From contig JAHWKY010000005.1 in NCBI GenBank assembly GCA_019347575.1, positions 1 through 64,000 on the forward strand: a stretch of DNA of 64,000 nucleotides. The letters are read 5' to 3'. The position numbers and the translations under genes are program-made. This DNA is from Actinomycetota bacterium (GTDB lineage Bacteria > Actinomycetota > Nitriliruptoria > Nitriliruptorales > Nitriliruptoraceae). Within the stretch, counting starts at the first letter, position 1. Each line of letters begins with the position of its first letter. The notes below the pieces were generated by a model, which was not told the DNA's origin, ran no database searches, and saw only the letters and a list, made by a program, of their open reading frames with translations. Of this stretch, positions 17,069-25,157 are shown piece after piece.

Positions 17069-18349
17069 GTGCCCACCACCGAGGCGATCACCGGGCCGGT
17101 GCTACGCCAGTGGATCCGCGCCGCAGAGGACGAGCCACTCGACGACATCCTGCGCACCGCCGACCCACGGCTGCAGATCGAGGACCCCTACGGGCCCCTC
17201 GGCGAGGCCCGTCGCGCGGCGGCCGTGCACCCCGTGAGCCAGTACGAGATCGTCGGGTTGGGCGACCATCGCGAGATGTCGCAGTTCCGCGACCGCCCCA
17301 TCTTCTCGGTGCTCCGGTTCGACACGGTCCACGAGATGCTGCGCGATCCCACGCGCTTCTCGAGCCGCATCCGCGAGGAGACCATCGGCCAGGTGTGGGG
17401 CCACACGATCCTGGGCATGGACGGCGACGAGCATCGTCGCCACCGGGGACTGGTGTCGCAGGCGTTCGGACGCAAGGCCATCGCGACGTGGAAGGAGGAG
17501 GTCGTCGAGCCCATCGTCCACGGGCTCATCGATCGGTTCGAGACGGACGGCGAGGCGGATCTGGTCGCCGCTTTCACCATGCCGTTCCCGATCCACGTCA
17601 TCACCGCGCTGCTCGGTCTGCCCGCCGAGGACGTGGCGCGCTTCCACACATGGGCCAACGAGACCATCACCATCTTCTACAACCGCGAGCGCGGCCTGGC
17701 CGCGTCACGGGCGCTGTTCGACTACCTCGGTCCGATCGTGGAGGCACGCCGTGACGCGCCCCGCACCGACGACCTGGTCAGCCTGCTCGTGCACGCCGAG
17801 CTCGAGGGTGAGCAGTTGACGACCGAGGCGATCGTGTCCTTCCTGCGGTTGCTGCTTCCGGCCGGTGGCGAGACCACGTTCCGCTCCACGGGGAGCTTGC
17901 TGTTCAGCCTCCTCAACGCCCCGGAGCAGCTCGACGCCGTCCGCGCCGACCGCGACCTGCTGCCCGCGGCCATCGAGGAGGGGCTGCGCTGGAACCCCCC
18001 GCTGACCAACGCGGTGCGCATCGCCGAGGTCGACACCGAGCTGGCCGGCGTCCGCATCCCCGCCGACTCCGTGGTCGAAGGGGGGCTCGGGGCGGCCAAC
18101 CGCGACGAGTCGCGGTGGGATCGGCCGGACGAGTACGACCTGTGGCGCGAGCCGCAAGCGCACCTCGCGTTCGCGTGGGGCCCACACGTGTGCCTCGGCG
18201 CTCACCTCGCGAGGCTCGAGACCCAGGTGGCGGTCGGGGCGCTGCTCGACCGGCTGCCCGACCTGCGCCTCGACCCCGATGCCGAACCGGGTGTCATCCG
18301 CGGCATCGGCTTCCGCTCGCCCGATCGCCTCCCCACCCGCTGGGGCTGA
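17069..18349 (+). CDS. Cytochrome P450 monooxygenase
   Basis: The complete 426-residue soluble P450 has the I-helix oxygen-activation motif AGGETT (about 265-270), the K-helix EEGLR (ExxR), and the haem-thiolate loop FAWGPHVCLGAHLARLE with C375 as axial ligand. Helix C reads GMDGDEHRRHRG, close to the partial P450 at the left edge. No membrane anchor is present, so it needs soluble ferredoxin and reductase partners, which are not encoded in this window. Coupled to the SDR upstream, it probably hydroxylates the cluster substrate. Confidence 0.93.
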   Translation: MPTTEAITGPVLRQWIRAAEDEPLDDILRTADPRLQIEDPYGPLGEARRAAAVHPVSQYEIVGLGDHREMSQFRDRPIFSVLRFDTVHEMLRDPTRFSSRIREETIGQVWGHTILGMDGDEHRRHRGLVSQAFGRKAIATWKEEVVEPIVHGLIDRFETDGEADLVAAFTMPFPIHVITALLGLPAEDVARFHTWANETITIFYNRERGLAASRALFDYLGPIVEARRDAPRTDDLVSLLVHAELEGEQLTTEAIVSFLRLLLPAGGETTFRSTGSLLFSLLNAPEQLDAVRADRDLLPAAIEEGLRWNPPLTNAVRIAEVDTELAGVRIPADSVVEGGLGAANRDESRWDRPDEYDLWREPQAHLAFAWGPHVCLGAHLARLETQVAVGALLDRLPDLRLDPDAEPGVIRGIGFRSPDRLPTRWG

Positions 18350-18429
18350 CCGGCTCGACGGTGGGGCTATGGTCGTCGCGTCGGCACGGATATGTATCTA
18401 ACGACGCATCAACGTGCTAGGATACCCTC
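18350..18429 (+). promoter_or_regulatory. VapBC promoter, apparently leaderless
   Basis: TAGGAT at 18418-18423 is a good -10 element placed six bases before the ATG at 18430, so transcription would start at or next to the start codon. ATGTATCTAAC (18392-18402) upstream is AT-rich and contains TATCTAAC, the complement of the GTTAGATA seen in other promoters here. It could be an autoregulatory site. Confidence 0.45.
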
Positions 18430-18660
18430 ATGCGTACGACCGTCGAGTTCGACGACGACACCGCCGCTGCGGTCGAGGCGCTCCGGCGAGACCAGGGCCT
18501 CGGCCTGAGCGAGGCGGTGAACGAGCTCATCCGCCGCAGCATGCTGCCGCGGCCGCCGGGGGAGCCTTTCCGTCAGCAGACGCGACGGCTCGGAGTGCGG
18601 ATCGACGTGTCCAACGTCGCCGAGGCGCTCGAGACCCTCGAGGGTCCGCAGGCGCGTTGA
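18430..18660 (+). CDS. vapB: VapB-type antitoxin (ribbon-helix-helix)
   Basis: The 76-residue protein begins MRTTVEFDDDTAAAVEALRR, a ribbon-helix-helix DNA-binding N-terminus, followed by LSEAVNELIRRSM and a basic, flexible C-terminus that would wrap the toxin. Its stop overlaps the toxin start (TGATG), the standard coupling of VapBC operons. It should neutralise the PIN toxin and repress the operon through the upstream promoter. Confidence 0.85.
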   Translation: MRTTVEFDDDTAAAVEALRRDQGLGLSEAVNELIRRSMLPRPPGEPFRQQTRRLGVRIDVSNVAEALETLEGPQAR

Positions 18661-19091
18661 TGCTCGTCGACGCCAACATCCTGCTCTACGCGGTCGACGA
18701 GGCGAGCCCGTTCCACGACGGCGCACGCGCGTGGCTGGAGGGTGCGCTCAACGGACCGCGACGGGTCGGCATCGCGTGGCCGTCGCTCTGGGCGTTCGTG
18801 CGGATCGCGACGCACGCGCGCGCACTCGAACGGCCCCTCGATCCGCCCGACGCGTGGTCGCTCGTGGACAGGTGGCTCGACGCACCCACGGTCTGGGTGC
18901 CGGTGCCTGGAAGGGGGCACCGGACCATCCTGGGGCGTCTGATCCGTGATCTCGATCTGCGCGGCAACCTCGTGGCTGACGCCGCGCTGGCCGCACTGTG
19001 CATCGAACATGGCCTCGACATCGTGAGCGCGGACTCGGACTTCGCCCGGTTCCCCGAGGTCACGTGGATCAACCCGGTCGCGCCTGCCTGA
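18660..19091 (+). CDS. vapC: VapC-type PIN-domain ribonuclease toxin
   Basis: A 143-residue PIN-domain protein. Acidic metal ligands are visible in MLVDANILLYAVD (D4), NLVADAALAAL (about D109) and VSADSDFARF (about 124-129). The usual second-motif Glu lies in a region reading WPSLWAFVRIAT, as in the subfamily of long VapC toxins. It cleaves RNA when released from VapB; the target is unknown. The start codon overlaps the antitoxin stop. Confidence 0.88.
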   Translation: MLVDANILLYAVDEASPFHDGARAWLEGALNGPRRVGIAWPSLWAFVRIATHARALERPLDPPDAWSLVDRWLDAPTVWVPVPGRGHRTILGRLIRDLDLRGNLVADAALAALCIEHGLDIVSADSDFARFPEVTWINPVAPA

Positions 19092-19137
19092 CGCTCGTGG
19101 CCGCGTCGTGATGCAGGTGATGCGTTAGCTCGGCGTC

Positions 19138-19165
19138 ATGCGCACCACCGCGAACGTCTCCGGTG
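19138..19165 (+). pseudogene. Possible remnant of an antitoxin start
   Basis: ATGCGCACCACC here encodes MRTT, the same start as the VapB gene at 18430, and runs for a few codons before the frame becomes unrelated to any antitoxin. The second PIN toxin begins within this stretch in another frame. A deletion that removed most of an antitoxin gene is one explanation; chance is another. Confidence 0.3.
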
Positions 19166-19594
19166 ATGCTGCTGGACGTCAACGTCCTGCTCGCCGCCCA
19201 CCGCGACGACCACCCACACCACGACATCGTGCGGCCGTGGTTCGATCGGATGCTCGCTGGACACGAGCCCTTCGCCGTCCCCGACATCGTGTGGTCGAGC
19301 TTCATCCGCATCGCCACCAACCGGCGCACCTTCGAGGTGCCGACACCGCTCGGCGACGCCTTCGGCTTCCTCCGTGCCACCCGGGCTCAGCCGCACCACG
19401 TGGCGGTCGAGCCGGGTGAGCGCCACCTCGCGATCTTCGAGGAGCTGTGCCGGACCGCCGACGCGACCGGTGACCTGTCGGTCGACGCCTACCTCGCGGC
19501 GATCGCCGTGGAGCAGGGCTGCACGCTGGTGTCGCTCGATCGCGACTTCGCCCGCTTCGACGCCCTCGACTGGCGACGGCCTGTCGCCCGATGA
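19166..19594 (+). CDS. Orphan VapC-like PIN-domain protein
   Basis: The 142-residue PIN-domain protein shares the subfamily layout with the preceding toxin ([53 protein letters not shown]) but is clearly diverged from it. All three acidic patches are kept, so nuclease activity is plausible. No complete antitoxin gene lies upstream. A GTG three bases earlier is an alternative start. It may be inhibited by VapB of the neighbouring pair or be tolerated as a weak toxin. Confidence 0.78.
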   Translation: MLLDVNVLLAAHRDDHPHHDIVRPWFDRMLAGHEPFAVPDIVWSSFIRIATNRRTFEVPTPLGDAFGFLRATRAQPHHVAVEPGERHLAIFEELCRTADATGDLSVDAYLAAIAVEQGCTLVSLDRDFARFDALDWRRPVAR

Positions 19595-19596
19595 GT

Positions 19597-19674
19597 GCCG
19601 GTCTCAAGTAGCCCGGAGGGCGGTAGACCAGCCGAGCCGGTCTCAAGTAGCCCGGAGGGCGGTAGACCGACCGA
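19597..19674. repeat. Two tandem 39-bp units at a convergent junction
   Basis: Units 19597-19635 and 19636-19674 differ at two positions. Each can fold as an outer stem GGTCT/AGACC enclosing an inner GCCC/GGGC stem. Genes converge from 19594 and 19680, so a repeated bidirectional terminator is likely. Confidence 0.85.
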
Positions 19675-19679
19675 GCCAG

Positions 19680-20846
19680 TCACGCATCGCTGCGAGGGAA
19701 CGTGAACAGCTCGCGGGCGTTCCACTCGACCATCCGGTGCACCTCGTCGTCAGGCACGTCGGCGAGCACCTCGGCCGCGCGGGTGCGGCTGTCAGGGAAG
19801 TTGGAGTCGGAGTGGGGGTAGTCGCACTCCCAGGTGATGCGGTCGACGCCGATCTCGTGGCGGTGGCGGATGCCCGCCTCGTCGTCGATGAAGCAGCCCC
19901 AGATGTGACGCTTGAACAGCTCAGACGGGGGCGTGGTCTGCTCGATGTCCTGGTAGTGGCGGTGGCGGTTCCACACGTAGTCGGCACGCTCGAGCAGGTA
20001 GGGGATCCAGCCGATGCCGCCCTCCGACAACGCCACCTTGAGGTCGGGGTGGCGGTGGAAGACGGGGGAGAACAGCAGGTCCGTCGCGGCGTACATCGAG
20101 TTGCACCCGAACAGCGTGATGACCACCGCGAGCGGGGCGTCGTCGGCGGTGTGAGGTGCCTTGCCGGACGAGCCGAAGTGCATGCACAGCGGCATGCCGG
20201 CCTCCTCGGCCGCCGAGAACACCGGGTCCCAGTGGTCGGTGTGGAACGACGGCAACCCGTAGGGGACGGGGTTCTCGGGGAACGTGATCGTGCGGGCTCC
20301 CTTGGCGGCGGTGCGCTCGATCTCGGCGACGGACGCGTCGACGTCCCACAGCGGCAGCATCACGACGGGGATGTAGCGGTCCGGGGCGACCGCGACCCAC
20401 TCGTCGAGCTGGAAGTCGTTCCAGGCCGCGACGCACTGGCGCGCGAGCTCGGGGTCGTCACCTTCGTTCAGCACACCGGAGATGAACACGCCACCGGCGA
20501 TGCGGGGGAACGACGGGAAGCACAGCTGGGCCTGGACCCCGTCGCGGTCCATGTCGGCCAGGCGCGCCTTGGGGTCGTAGCAGCCGGCCAGCATCTGGTC
20601 GTAGCGCACCGGATCGGTGCCGAACTCCTCGGGGTCCTTGCCAGCGACCGCGTTGAGGCCGATCTGCGGGTACAGGCGGCCGTTGTAGGTCCACACCTGC
20701 GCTGGGGCACCAGCGTCGCCGGGCTGCTCGACGATGCGTGGGCCCTGGTCGACCAGGTCGGCCGGGAGGCGGTCGGTCCACAGCGTCGGGGGCTCGACGA
20801 GGTGGTCGTCGGTCGAGACGAGCTGCATGTGATCCTGGAGCGGCAT
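19680..20846 (-). CDS. Amidohydrolase-2 family metal hydrolase
   Basis: The 388-residue protein belongs to the amidohydrolase_2 (ACMSD/LigW-like) group: TDDHLVEPP at the N-terminus carries the first metal ligands, MHFGSSG contains the barrel His, and ECDYPHSDSNFP contains the C-terminal catalytic Asp. Members hydrolyse or decarboxylate cyclic carboxylates, and they recur in steroid and polycyclic degradation clusters, often with unknown substrate. The ATG at 20846 follows GAGGAA. It lies 17 nt after the hydratase gene and is co-transcribed with it. Confidence 0.85.
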   Translation of the reverse strand: MPLQDHMQLVSTDDHLVEPPTLWTDRLPADLVDQGPRIVEQPGDAGAPAQVWTYNGRLYPQIGLNAVAGKDPEEFGTDPVRYDQMLAGCYDPKARLADMDRDGVQAQLCFPSFPRIAGGVFISGVLNEGDDPELARQCVAAWNDFQLDEWVAVAPDRYIPVVMLPLWDVDASVAEIERTAAKGARTITFPENPVPYGLPSFHTDHWDPVFSAAEEAGMPLCMHFGSSGKAPHTADDAPLAVVITLFGCNSMYAATDLLFSPVFHRHPDLKVALSEGGIGWIPYLLERADYVWNRHRHYQDIEQTTPPSELFKRHIWGCFIDDEAGIRHRHEIGVDRITWECDYPHSDSNFPDSRTRAAEVLADVPDDEVHRMVEWNARELFTFPRSDA

Positions 20847-20863
20847 CGTGGTTCCTCACGATC

Positions 20864-22168
20864 TCAGACGGAGACGGTCGGCGGCTCGGTGCCGTCGCGC
20901 TCCAGCTCGCCGTGATGCTGGAGCATGCGGTAGGCGCTGCGGCGCAGCTCGGCCGGCGGCGTCGGCAACAGGGCAGGTCCGTGGTCGCGGCTCGGCAGCG
21001 ACACGGTCGCATCGCCGATCGTGGTGTCCTCGCCCCGCTGGTTCGTCAGGCGCACCTCGACGTCGACGAGCGTCAGCCCGTCCTCGTGACGCTTGCCCGT
21101 GACCTCGCCGGAGGCCGCGTGCCAGTCGCCGTGGTAGTTGAACTTGCGGATCTCGTCGTGCTGGCGGACGACCCAGCCGTCGTCGCCGATCCAGTCGGTG
21201 AGGTAGTGGTGGAACCAGCACTCGCGCAGCACGCCGTAGTCGTAGGGCCGCGGGATGCCGACGGCCCTCGCCCAGTTGGTGTCCCAGTGCACCCGCTGGG
21301 CCACGTCGGGGATGCCCTGCTCGTTGTCGACGTAGAAGACCGGGATGCGCTGACGGTTGTCGTGATCGAGGCGGCTGGTCCACAGCCCGAAGGGGCTGAA
21401 GCCGTAGCCGCCCGCGTGGAACACGATGATGTCGCGCGTGGTCAGCGGGCCCTTGGTCAACGCCGGGAGCGCCTCGCCGACCTCGACGTCCTCCCAGTAC
21501 CGCGGCTCGGCGCCCCGCCGTCGCTCCGCGGCGTAGCGCGCGTCGATCTCGGCGATGTCGTCGTCGCTGTAGCTCGGCTCGGGGATGTCGTTGTATTTGC
21601 CCTTCTTCCGCGCGGTGCCGCGCTCGGCGAAGATCACCAGCTCGCGGTAGACGCCCACGACGTCGGCGTCCTGGTTGATCTTGACGACCTTGCGGGTGCG
21701 CAGCACCGACCGCCCCGCGAACCTCGACGGCTTGGTCTCGACCGAGTCGAGCCCCTCGAAGCTGTAGAGCGTGTCGCCGGGGCGGACGGGGCGGTACCAC
21801 TCCCATGTCCCGCCCGACACGAACGAGTGGATGCCTCGGTAGCTGCCACCCCGCAGCTCCCTGGCGGGACGCTCGCCGAGCAGCGGGGCGTTGAGGATGG
21901 CGGAGGCGATGGGCGGGGCGATCTGCCCGCCCCACCGGGTCGCGCGGCCGTAGTCGGGGTCGCAGTAGAGGGGGTTGTCGTCGCCGTAGCTGTTGGCGAA
22001 GTTGCGGATGTTCTCGACCGTCGCGGTGCTGAAGTACTCACGGGTCCGGCTCGCGAACATGCGCCCCAGGGCACGCCGGTCGCGCTCGATGTCCTCGTCG
22101 CTGATGCGGGCGGCCGTCGCCTCGTCGTACTCGGCGTTCGTCGCCTCCGCCGTCGTCGCCCCGCTCAC
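20864..22168 (-). CDS. Double-hotdog MaoC-like dehydratase/hydratase
   Basis: The 434-residue protein has two hotdog domains. The first (about 35-190) resembles the FAS1-like/MaoC N-terminal hydratase domain, with YGDDNPLYCDPDYGRATRWGG split across its dehydratase loop (YGDDNPLYCD). The second (about 215-420) is a diverged MaoC domain. In steroid pathways such proteins hydrate bulky enoyl-CoA esters. The start is a GTG after GAGGAGGGC. It leads the two-gene operon with the amidohydrolase. Confidence 0.82.
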   Translation of the reverse strand: MSGATTAEATNAEYDEATAARISDEDIERDRRALGRMFASRTREYFSTATVENIRNFANSYGDDNPLYCDPDYGRATRWGGQIAPPIASAILNAPLLGERPARELRGGSYRGIHSFVSGGTWEWYRPVRPGDTLYSFEGLDSVETKPSRFAGRSVLRTRKVVKINQDADVVGVYRELVIFAERGTARKKGKYNDIPEPSYSDDDIAEIDARYAAERRRGAEPRYWEDVEVGEALPALTKGPLTTRDIIVFHAGGYGFSPFGLWTSRLDHDNRQRIPVFYVDNEQGIPDVAQRVHWDTNWARAVGIPRPYDYGVLRECWFHHYLTDWIGDDGWVVRQHDEIRKFNYHGDWHAASGEVTGKRHEDGLTLVDVEVRLTNQRGEDTTIGDATVSLPSRDHGPALLPTPPAELRRSAYRMLQHHGELERDGTEPPTVSV

Positions 22169-22259
22169 GCGCCCTCCTCACCAATCAGTTAGATGATATT
22201 ACTCTATCGCGTCCGCTCAGAACTTGAATACTTGGATGCACTCACGTGTGCCCAGGTAT
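22169..22259. promoter_or_regulatory. AT-rich promoter of the hydratase-amidohydrolase operon
   Basis: AATCAGTTAGATGATATTAC at 22183-22202 is much more AT-rich than its surroundings and lies just upstream of the start at 22168. It shares AATC and GTTAGAT with other promoters in the window. GTATTCAGG and TTGAATACTTGG-like halves (22223-22262) leave weak inverted repeats. Nothing else is seen here. Confidence 0.4.
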
Positions 22260-23147
22260 TCAGGTTCGGTCGGGGCGCGGCGCCGGTGAGGGGTGGAGCT
22301 GGTCGCGCACCGGGGTGAACTCGGGCATCACGAGGCCACGGCGGAGCCAGTTGGCGCCGTCCAACACCAGCGTGTGGCCGGTGAGGTAGGCCGCGTAGGG
22401 CGAGCACAGGTAGGTGGCGGCCCAACCGAGCTCGTGCACGCGTCCCACCCGCCCCGCCGGGACGAGCTCGGCTTGGCGGTCCAGCTCTCCGGCGACGCGC
22501 AGCGTCTCGGGCAGGTCGTGGTGGGGGAACGGCCCGGGGGCGAGGCCGTTGACGCGGATCCCGTGAGGTGCCCACTCCACCGCCAGCGACTGGGTGAGGT
22601 TGACCACGCCGGCCTTGGCCGCGGCGGAGTGGGCGGTGCCGGGCCCGCCGGTCCACGCGGTGGTGGCCGCGATGTTGAGCACCGTCCCCGGCGCCCCGGC
22701 CGCGATGCGGCGCCGGGCGAACTCGGTGCAGCACAGGAACGTCCCGTCGAGCACGATCTGCACGACGGCGCGCCAGCCCCCCGGCGACAGGTCCTCGGCA
22801 GAGGAGGGGAAGTTCCCGGCGGCGTTGTTGATCAGGATCGACACCGGACCGAGCGACGACTCGACGGCGTCGAACGCCGCGGCGACCGCCTCCGCCTCGC
22901 GCACGTCGACCTCGACGCCGGTCGCTGCCCCGCCGACCTCTTCGATCGCGGCGACCCCCGCGGCACGGTGCTCCTCGGACCGGCTGGCGACCGCGACGGC
23001 CGCCCCGGCCCGGGCGAACTCGATCGCCATGGCGCGGCCGAGCCCGGTGCCGCCACCGGTCACGAGCACGACGTCGTCCGCGAACGTGTCGGGGGGCAGC
23101 ATCGGCGCCCCGATGGGTGGCGGCTCCGGCAGACCACGCAGCTGCAC
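22260..23147 (-). CDS. 2,4-dienoyl-CoA reductase-like SDR
   Basis: The 295-residue SDR has TGGGTGLG at the cofactor site and the NNAAGNF motif diagnostic of peroxisomal/mitochondrial 2,4-dienoyl-CoA reductases. It also has HSAAAKAGV in place of YxxxK, as expected because that family lacks the canonical Tyr. It would remove double bonds that block beta-oxidation. The GTG start at 23147 follows AGGAGG. It is the last gene of the six-gene minus-strand operon beginning at 28581. Confidence 0.87.
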   Translation of the reverse strand: MQLRGLPEPPPIGAPMLPPDTFADDVVLVTGGGTGLGRAMAIEFARAGAAVAVASRSEEHRAAGVAAIEEVGGAATGVEVDVREAEAVAAAFDAVESSLGPVSILINNAAGNFPSSAEDLSPGGWRAVVQIVLDGTFLCCTEFARRRIAAGAPGTVLNIAATTAWTGGPGTAHSAAAKAGVVNLTQSLAVEWAPHGIRVNGLAPGPFPHHDLPETLRVAGELDRQAELVPAGRVGRVHELGWAATYLCSPYAAYLTGHTLVLDGANWLRRGLVMPEFTPVRDQLHPSPAPRPDRT

Positions 23148-23160
23148 GACGTGCGACCTC

Positions 23161-23952
23161 CTAGCGTCCGCGGAAGTGCGGGGCGCGGCCCTCGCTCAGC
23201 GCACGTTTGGCTTCCTGGTGGTCCTCGGAGGCGAACAGCGCAGTCTGCGCTGCGAGCTCGTCGCGCAGCGCCTCGGCCGCCGACCGCCCACGGCTGGCGT
23301 CGACGAGATGCTTGGCGAACCCGAGCGCCAGCGGCGGTCCGGCGGCCAACCCGCGCGCGAACGCCAGCGCCTCCGCATCGAGTTCCGCATGCGGAACCAC
23401 ACGGTCGACCAGTCCCCAGTCCAGCGCGGTACCGGCGTCGACCGGCTCGCCGGTCATGATCATCCGCTTCGCGCGCGACCGCCCGACGAGCGGAGGCAGC
23501 AGCCACGACGCACCGGTGTCCGGCAGCAGCCCGAACCCCACCTCCGGCAGCGCGAACGATGCGTCGTCGGCGACGATACGGAAGTCCGCCGCCAGCGCGA
23601 TCTCGCACGCCCCGCCGATGCAGTGACCCTGCACGGCCGCAACGACCGGCTTGGGAGCCTCGATCAGCCGGAGCGTCGCCTCCTGCGCACGCCGAACGAA
23701 GGTGTGGTCGGACTCGCCCGCTGCGCGCATGCCGAAGTCGTCGCGGTCGCGCCCCGACGAGAACGAGGGACCCTCACCGCGCAGCAGGATGCAGCGCACG
23801 CCCTCGTCGTCCGCGGCCTCGGCGATCAGCGGCCACCACACCCCGATGAGCGCGTCGCTGAGGGCGTTGTGCCGGTCGGGGCGGTTGAACGAGATGACCG
23901 CGACGCCGTCCTCGTCGCGACGGAGCACCGGCCCCTCGGTCAGCTCGCTCAC
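23161..23952 (-). CDS. Enoyl-CoA hydratase/isomerase (crotonase family)
   Basis: The 263-residue crotonase has the CoA/oxyanion-hole segments SFSSGRDRDDFG and QGHCIGGACEIALAADF, and the LPEVGFGLLPDTGAS segment where the catalytic Glu normally sits. Its length is typical. The GTG at 23952 overlaps the stop of the upstream dehydrogenase (GTGA). It hydrates or isomerises the enoyl-CoA made by that dehydrogenase. Confidence 0.88.
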   Translation of the reverse strand: MSELTEGPVLRRDEDGVAVISFNRPDRHNALSDALIGVWWPLIAEAADDEGVRCILLRGEGPSFSSGRDRDDFGMRAAGESDHTFVRRAQEATLRLIEAPKPVVAAVQGHCIGGACEIALAADFRIVADDASFALPEVGFGLLPDTGASWLLPPLVGRSRAKRMIMTGEPVDAGTALDWGLVDRVVPHAELDAEALAFARGLAAGPPLALGFAKHLVDASRGRSAAEALRDELAAQTALFASEDHQEAKRALSEGRAPHFRGR

Positions 23953-25157
23953 GTCGGCCTCGGTTCGCGGGGCAGGCCGAGCACGCGCTCGGCGATGATG
24001 TCGAGCTGGATCTCGTCGGTGCCGCCCGCGATGCGGGTGCCCGGTACGCCGAGCAGGTACCCGGCCCACGCGTATCCGCCGAGGGCGCCACCGTCCGCCG
24101 CCACGTCGGGCCCCACCAACGACGCTGCCAGCGCACCGGCTGCCTGGTGCGCCCGCGTGAGCAGCAGCTTGCCGGCCGACAGCTCGGGTCCGGGGCGGTC
24201 CCCGGCCACCAGCCCCTCGTTGGTCCGACGCACGATCAGGTCGTGGATCCTCGCCTGCCGCGCGACCCGGCCGAGGTCGATGCTCGCCCCGACCTCGTCC
24301 TGACGTCCGGCTGCGACCAGCGCCCGAGCGAGCAGCCCGACCGGCACGTCGGCACCACCGGCCGAGATGGTGGCGCGCTCGCTCGTCAGCGTCGTGATGG
24401 CTGCTCGCCAGCCGTCGCCGACCTCGCCGATGCGGTGGTCGTCGGGCACGGCGACACCGTCCAGGAACACCTCCGAGAAGCCCGCCCCGCCGGTCATCTG
24501 CCGTAGCGGGCGCACGTCGACGCCGATCGCGGTCATGTCGATCAGGAACATCGTCAGCCCGCGGTGGCGAGTCGCTTGCGGGTCGGAGCGGGCCAGTGTC
24601 AGTCCGACGTCGGCGCTGGCTGACCACGAGGTCCACACCTTCTGTCCGGTGAGGCGCCACGAGCCCGACGTGTCGTCCCGCTCGGCGCGGGTCGCCACGC
24701 CGGCGAGGTCCGAGCCGGCCTCGGGCTCCGAGAAGAGCTGGCACGCGAACACGTCACCACGGTGCAGGTCTCGGAGGTAGCGATCCTGAACGACCGGCGT
24801 CCCGTGCGCGAGCAGCGTGGGCGCGACCATCCCGAGGCTGACGAGCAGCGGCGTGCGGTCGGGGGCCGCGTACTCGCGTTCCAACGCGGTGAACACGACC
24901 TCGTGCGCCAGCGGCAACTCACGCCCCCCGTAGCGCGACGGACCGGTCAGCCAGCCGTACCCGGCATCGAACTTCGTGCGCTGCCAGGCACAGGCGCGGC
25001 CGACGTGGGCGCGTTCCTCCTGTGGCCCGAACTCCTCGACGATGGCGATGTGCTCTGGCGCCGGGGTGGTCGGATCGGTCGGGTCCGGCCGCCGCTCGAG
25101 GTGCGCCTCCAGGAACGCACGCGCCTCCGCCGCGAACCCCTCGAGCGGGACTCCCAT
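23949..25157 (-). CDS. Acyl-CoA dehydrogenase
   Basis: The 402-residue acyl-CoA dehydrogenase is collinear with the one at 3978 (QLFSEPEAGSDLAG, LTGQKVWTSW, LRQMTGGAGFSEVFL, TTLTSERAT, AGGTDEIQLDIIAERVLGL). The helix-G Glu in TSERAT is the likely base. The start is the ATG that overlaps the upstream stop as TGATG; the residues before it do not resemble the family. It is the fourth gene of the operon. Confidence 0.9.
   Translation of the reverse strand: MGVPLEGFAAEARAFLEAHLERRPDPTDPTTPAPEHIAIVEEFGPQEERAHVGRACAWQRTKFDAGYGWLTGPSRYGGRELPLAHEVVFTALEREYAAPDRTPLLVSLGMVAPTLLAHGTPVVQDRYLRDLHRGDVFACQLFSEPEAGSDLAGVATRAERDDTSGSWRLTGQKVWTSWSASADVGLTLARSDPQATRHRGLTMFLIDMTAIGVDVRPLRQMTGGAGFSEVFLDGVAVPDDHRIGEVGDGWRAAITTLTSERATISAGGADVPVGLLARALVAAGRQDEVGASIDLGRVARQARIHDLIVRRTNEGLVAGDRPGPELSAGKLLLTRAHQAAGALAASLVGPDVAADGGALGGYAWAGYLLGVPGTRIAGGTDEIQLDIIAERVLGLPREPRPT

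Noticed and set aside
20738-22192. A 484-codon plus-strand frame opposite the amidohydrolase and hydratase genes
   Set aside because: It is the antisense shadow of two well-supported genes and begins inside one of them.
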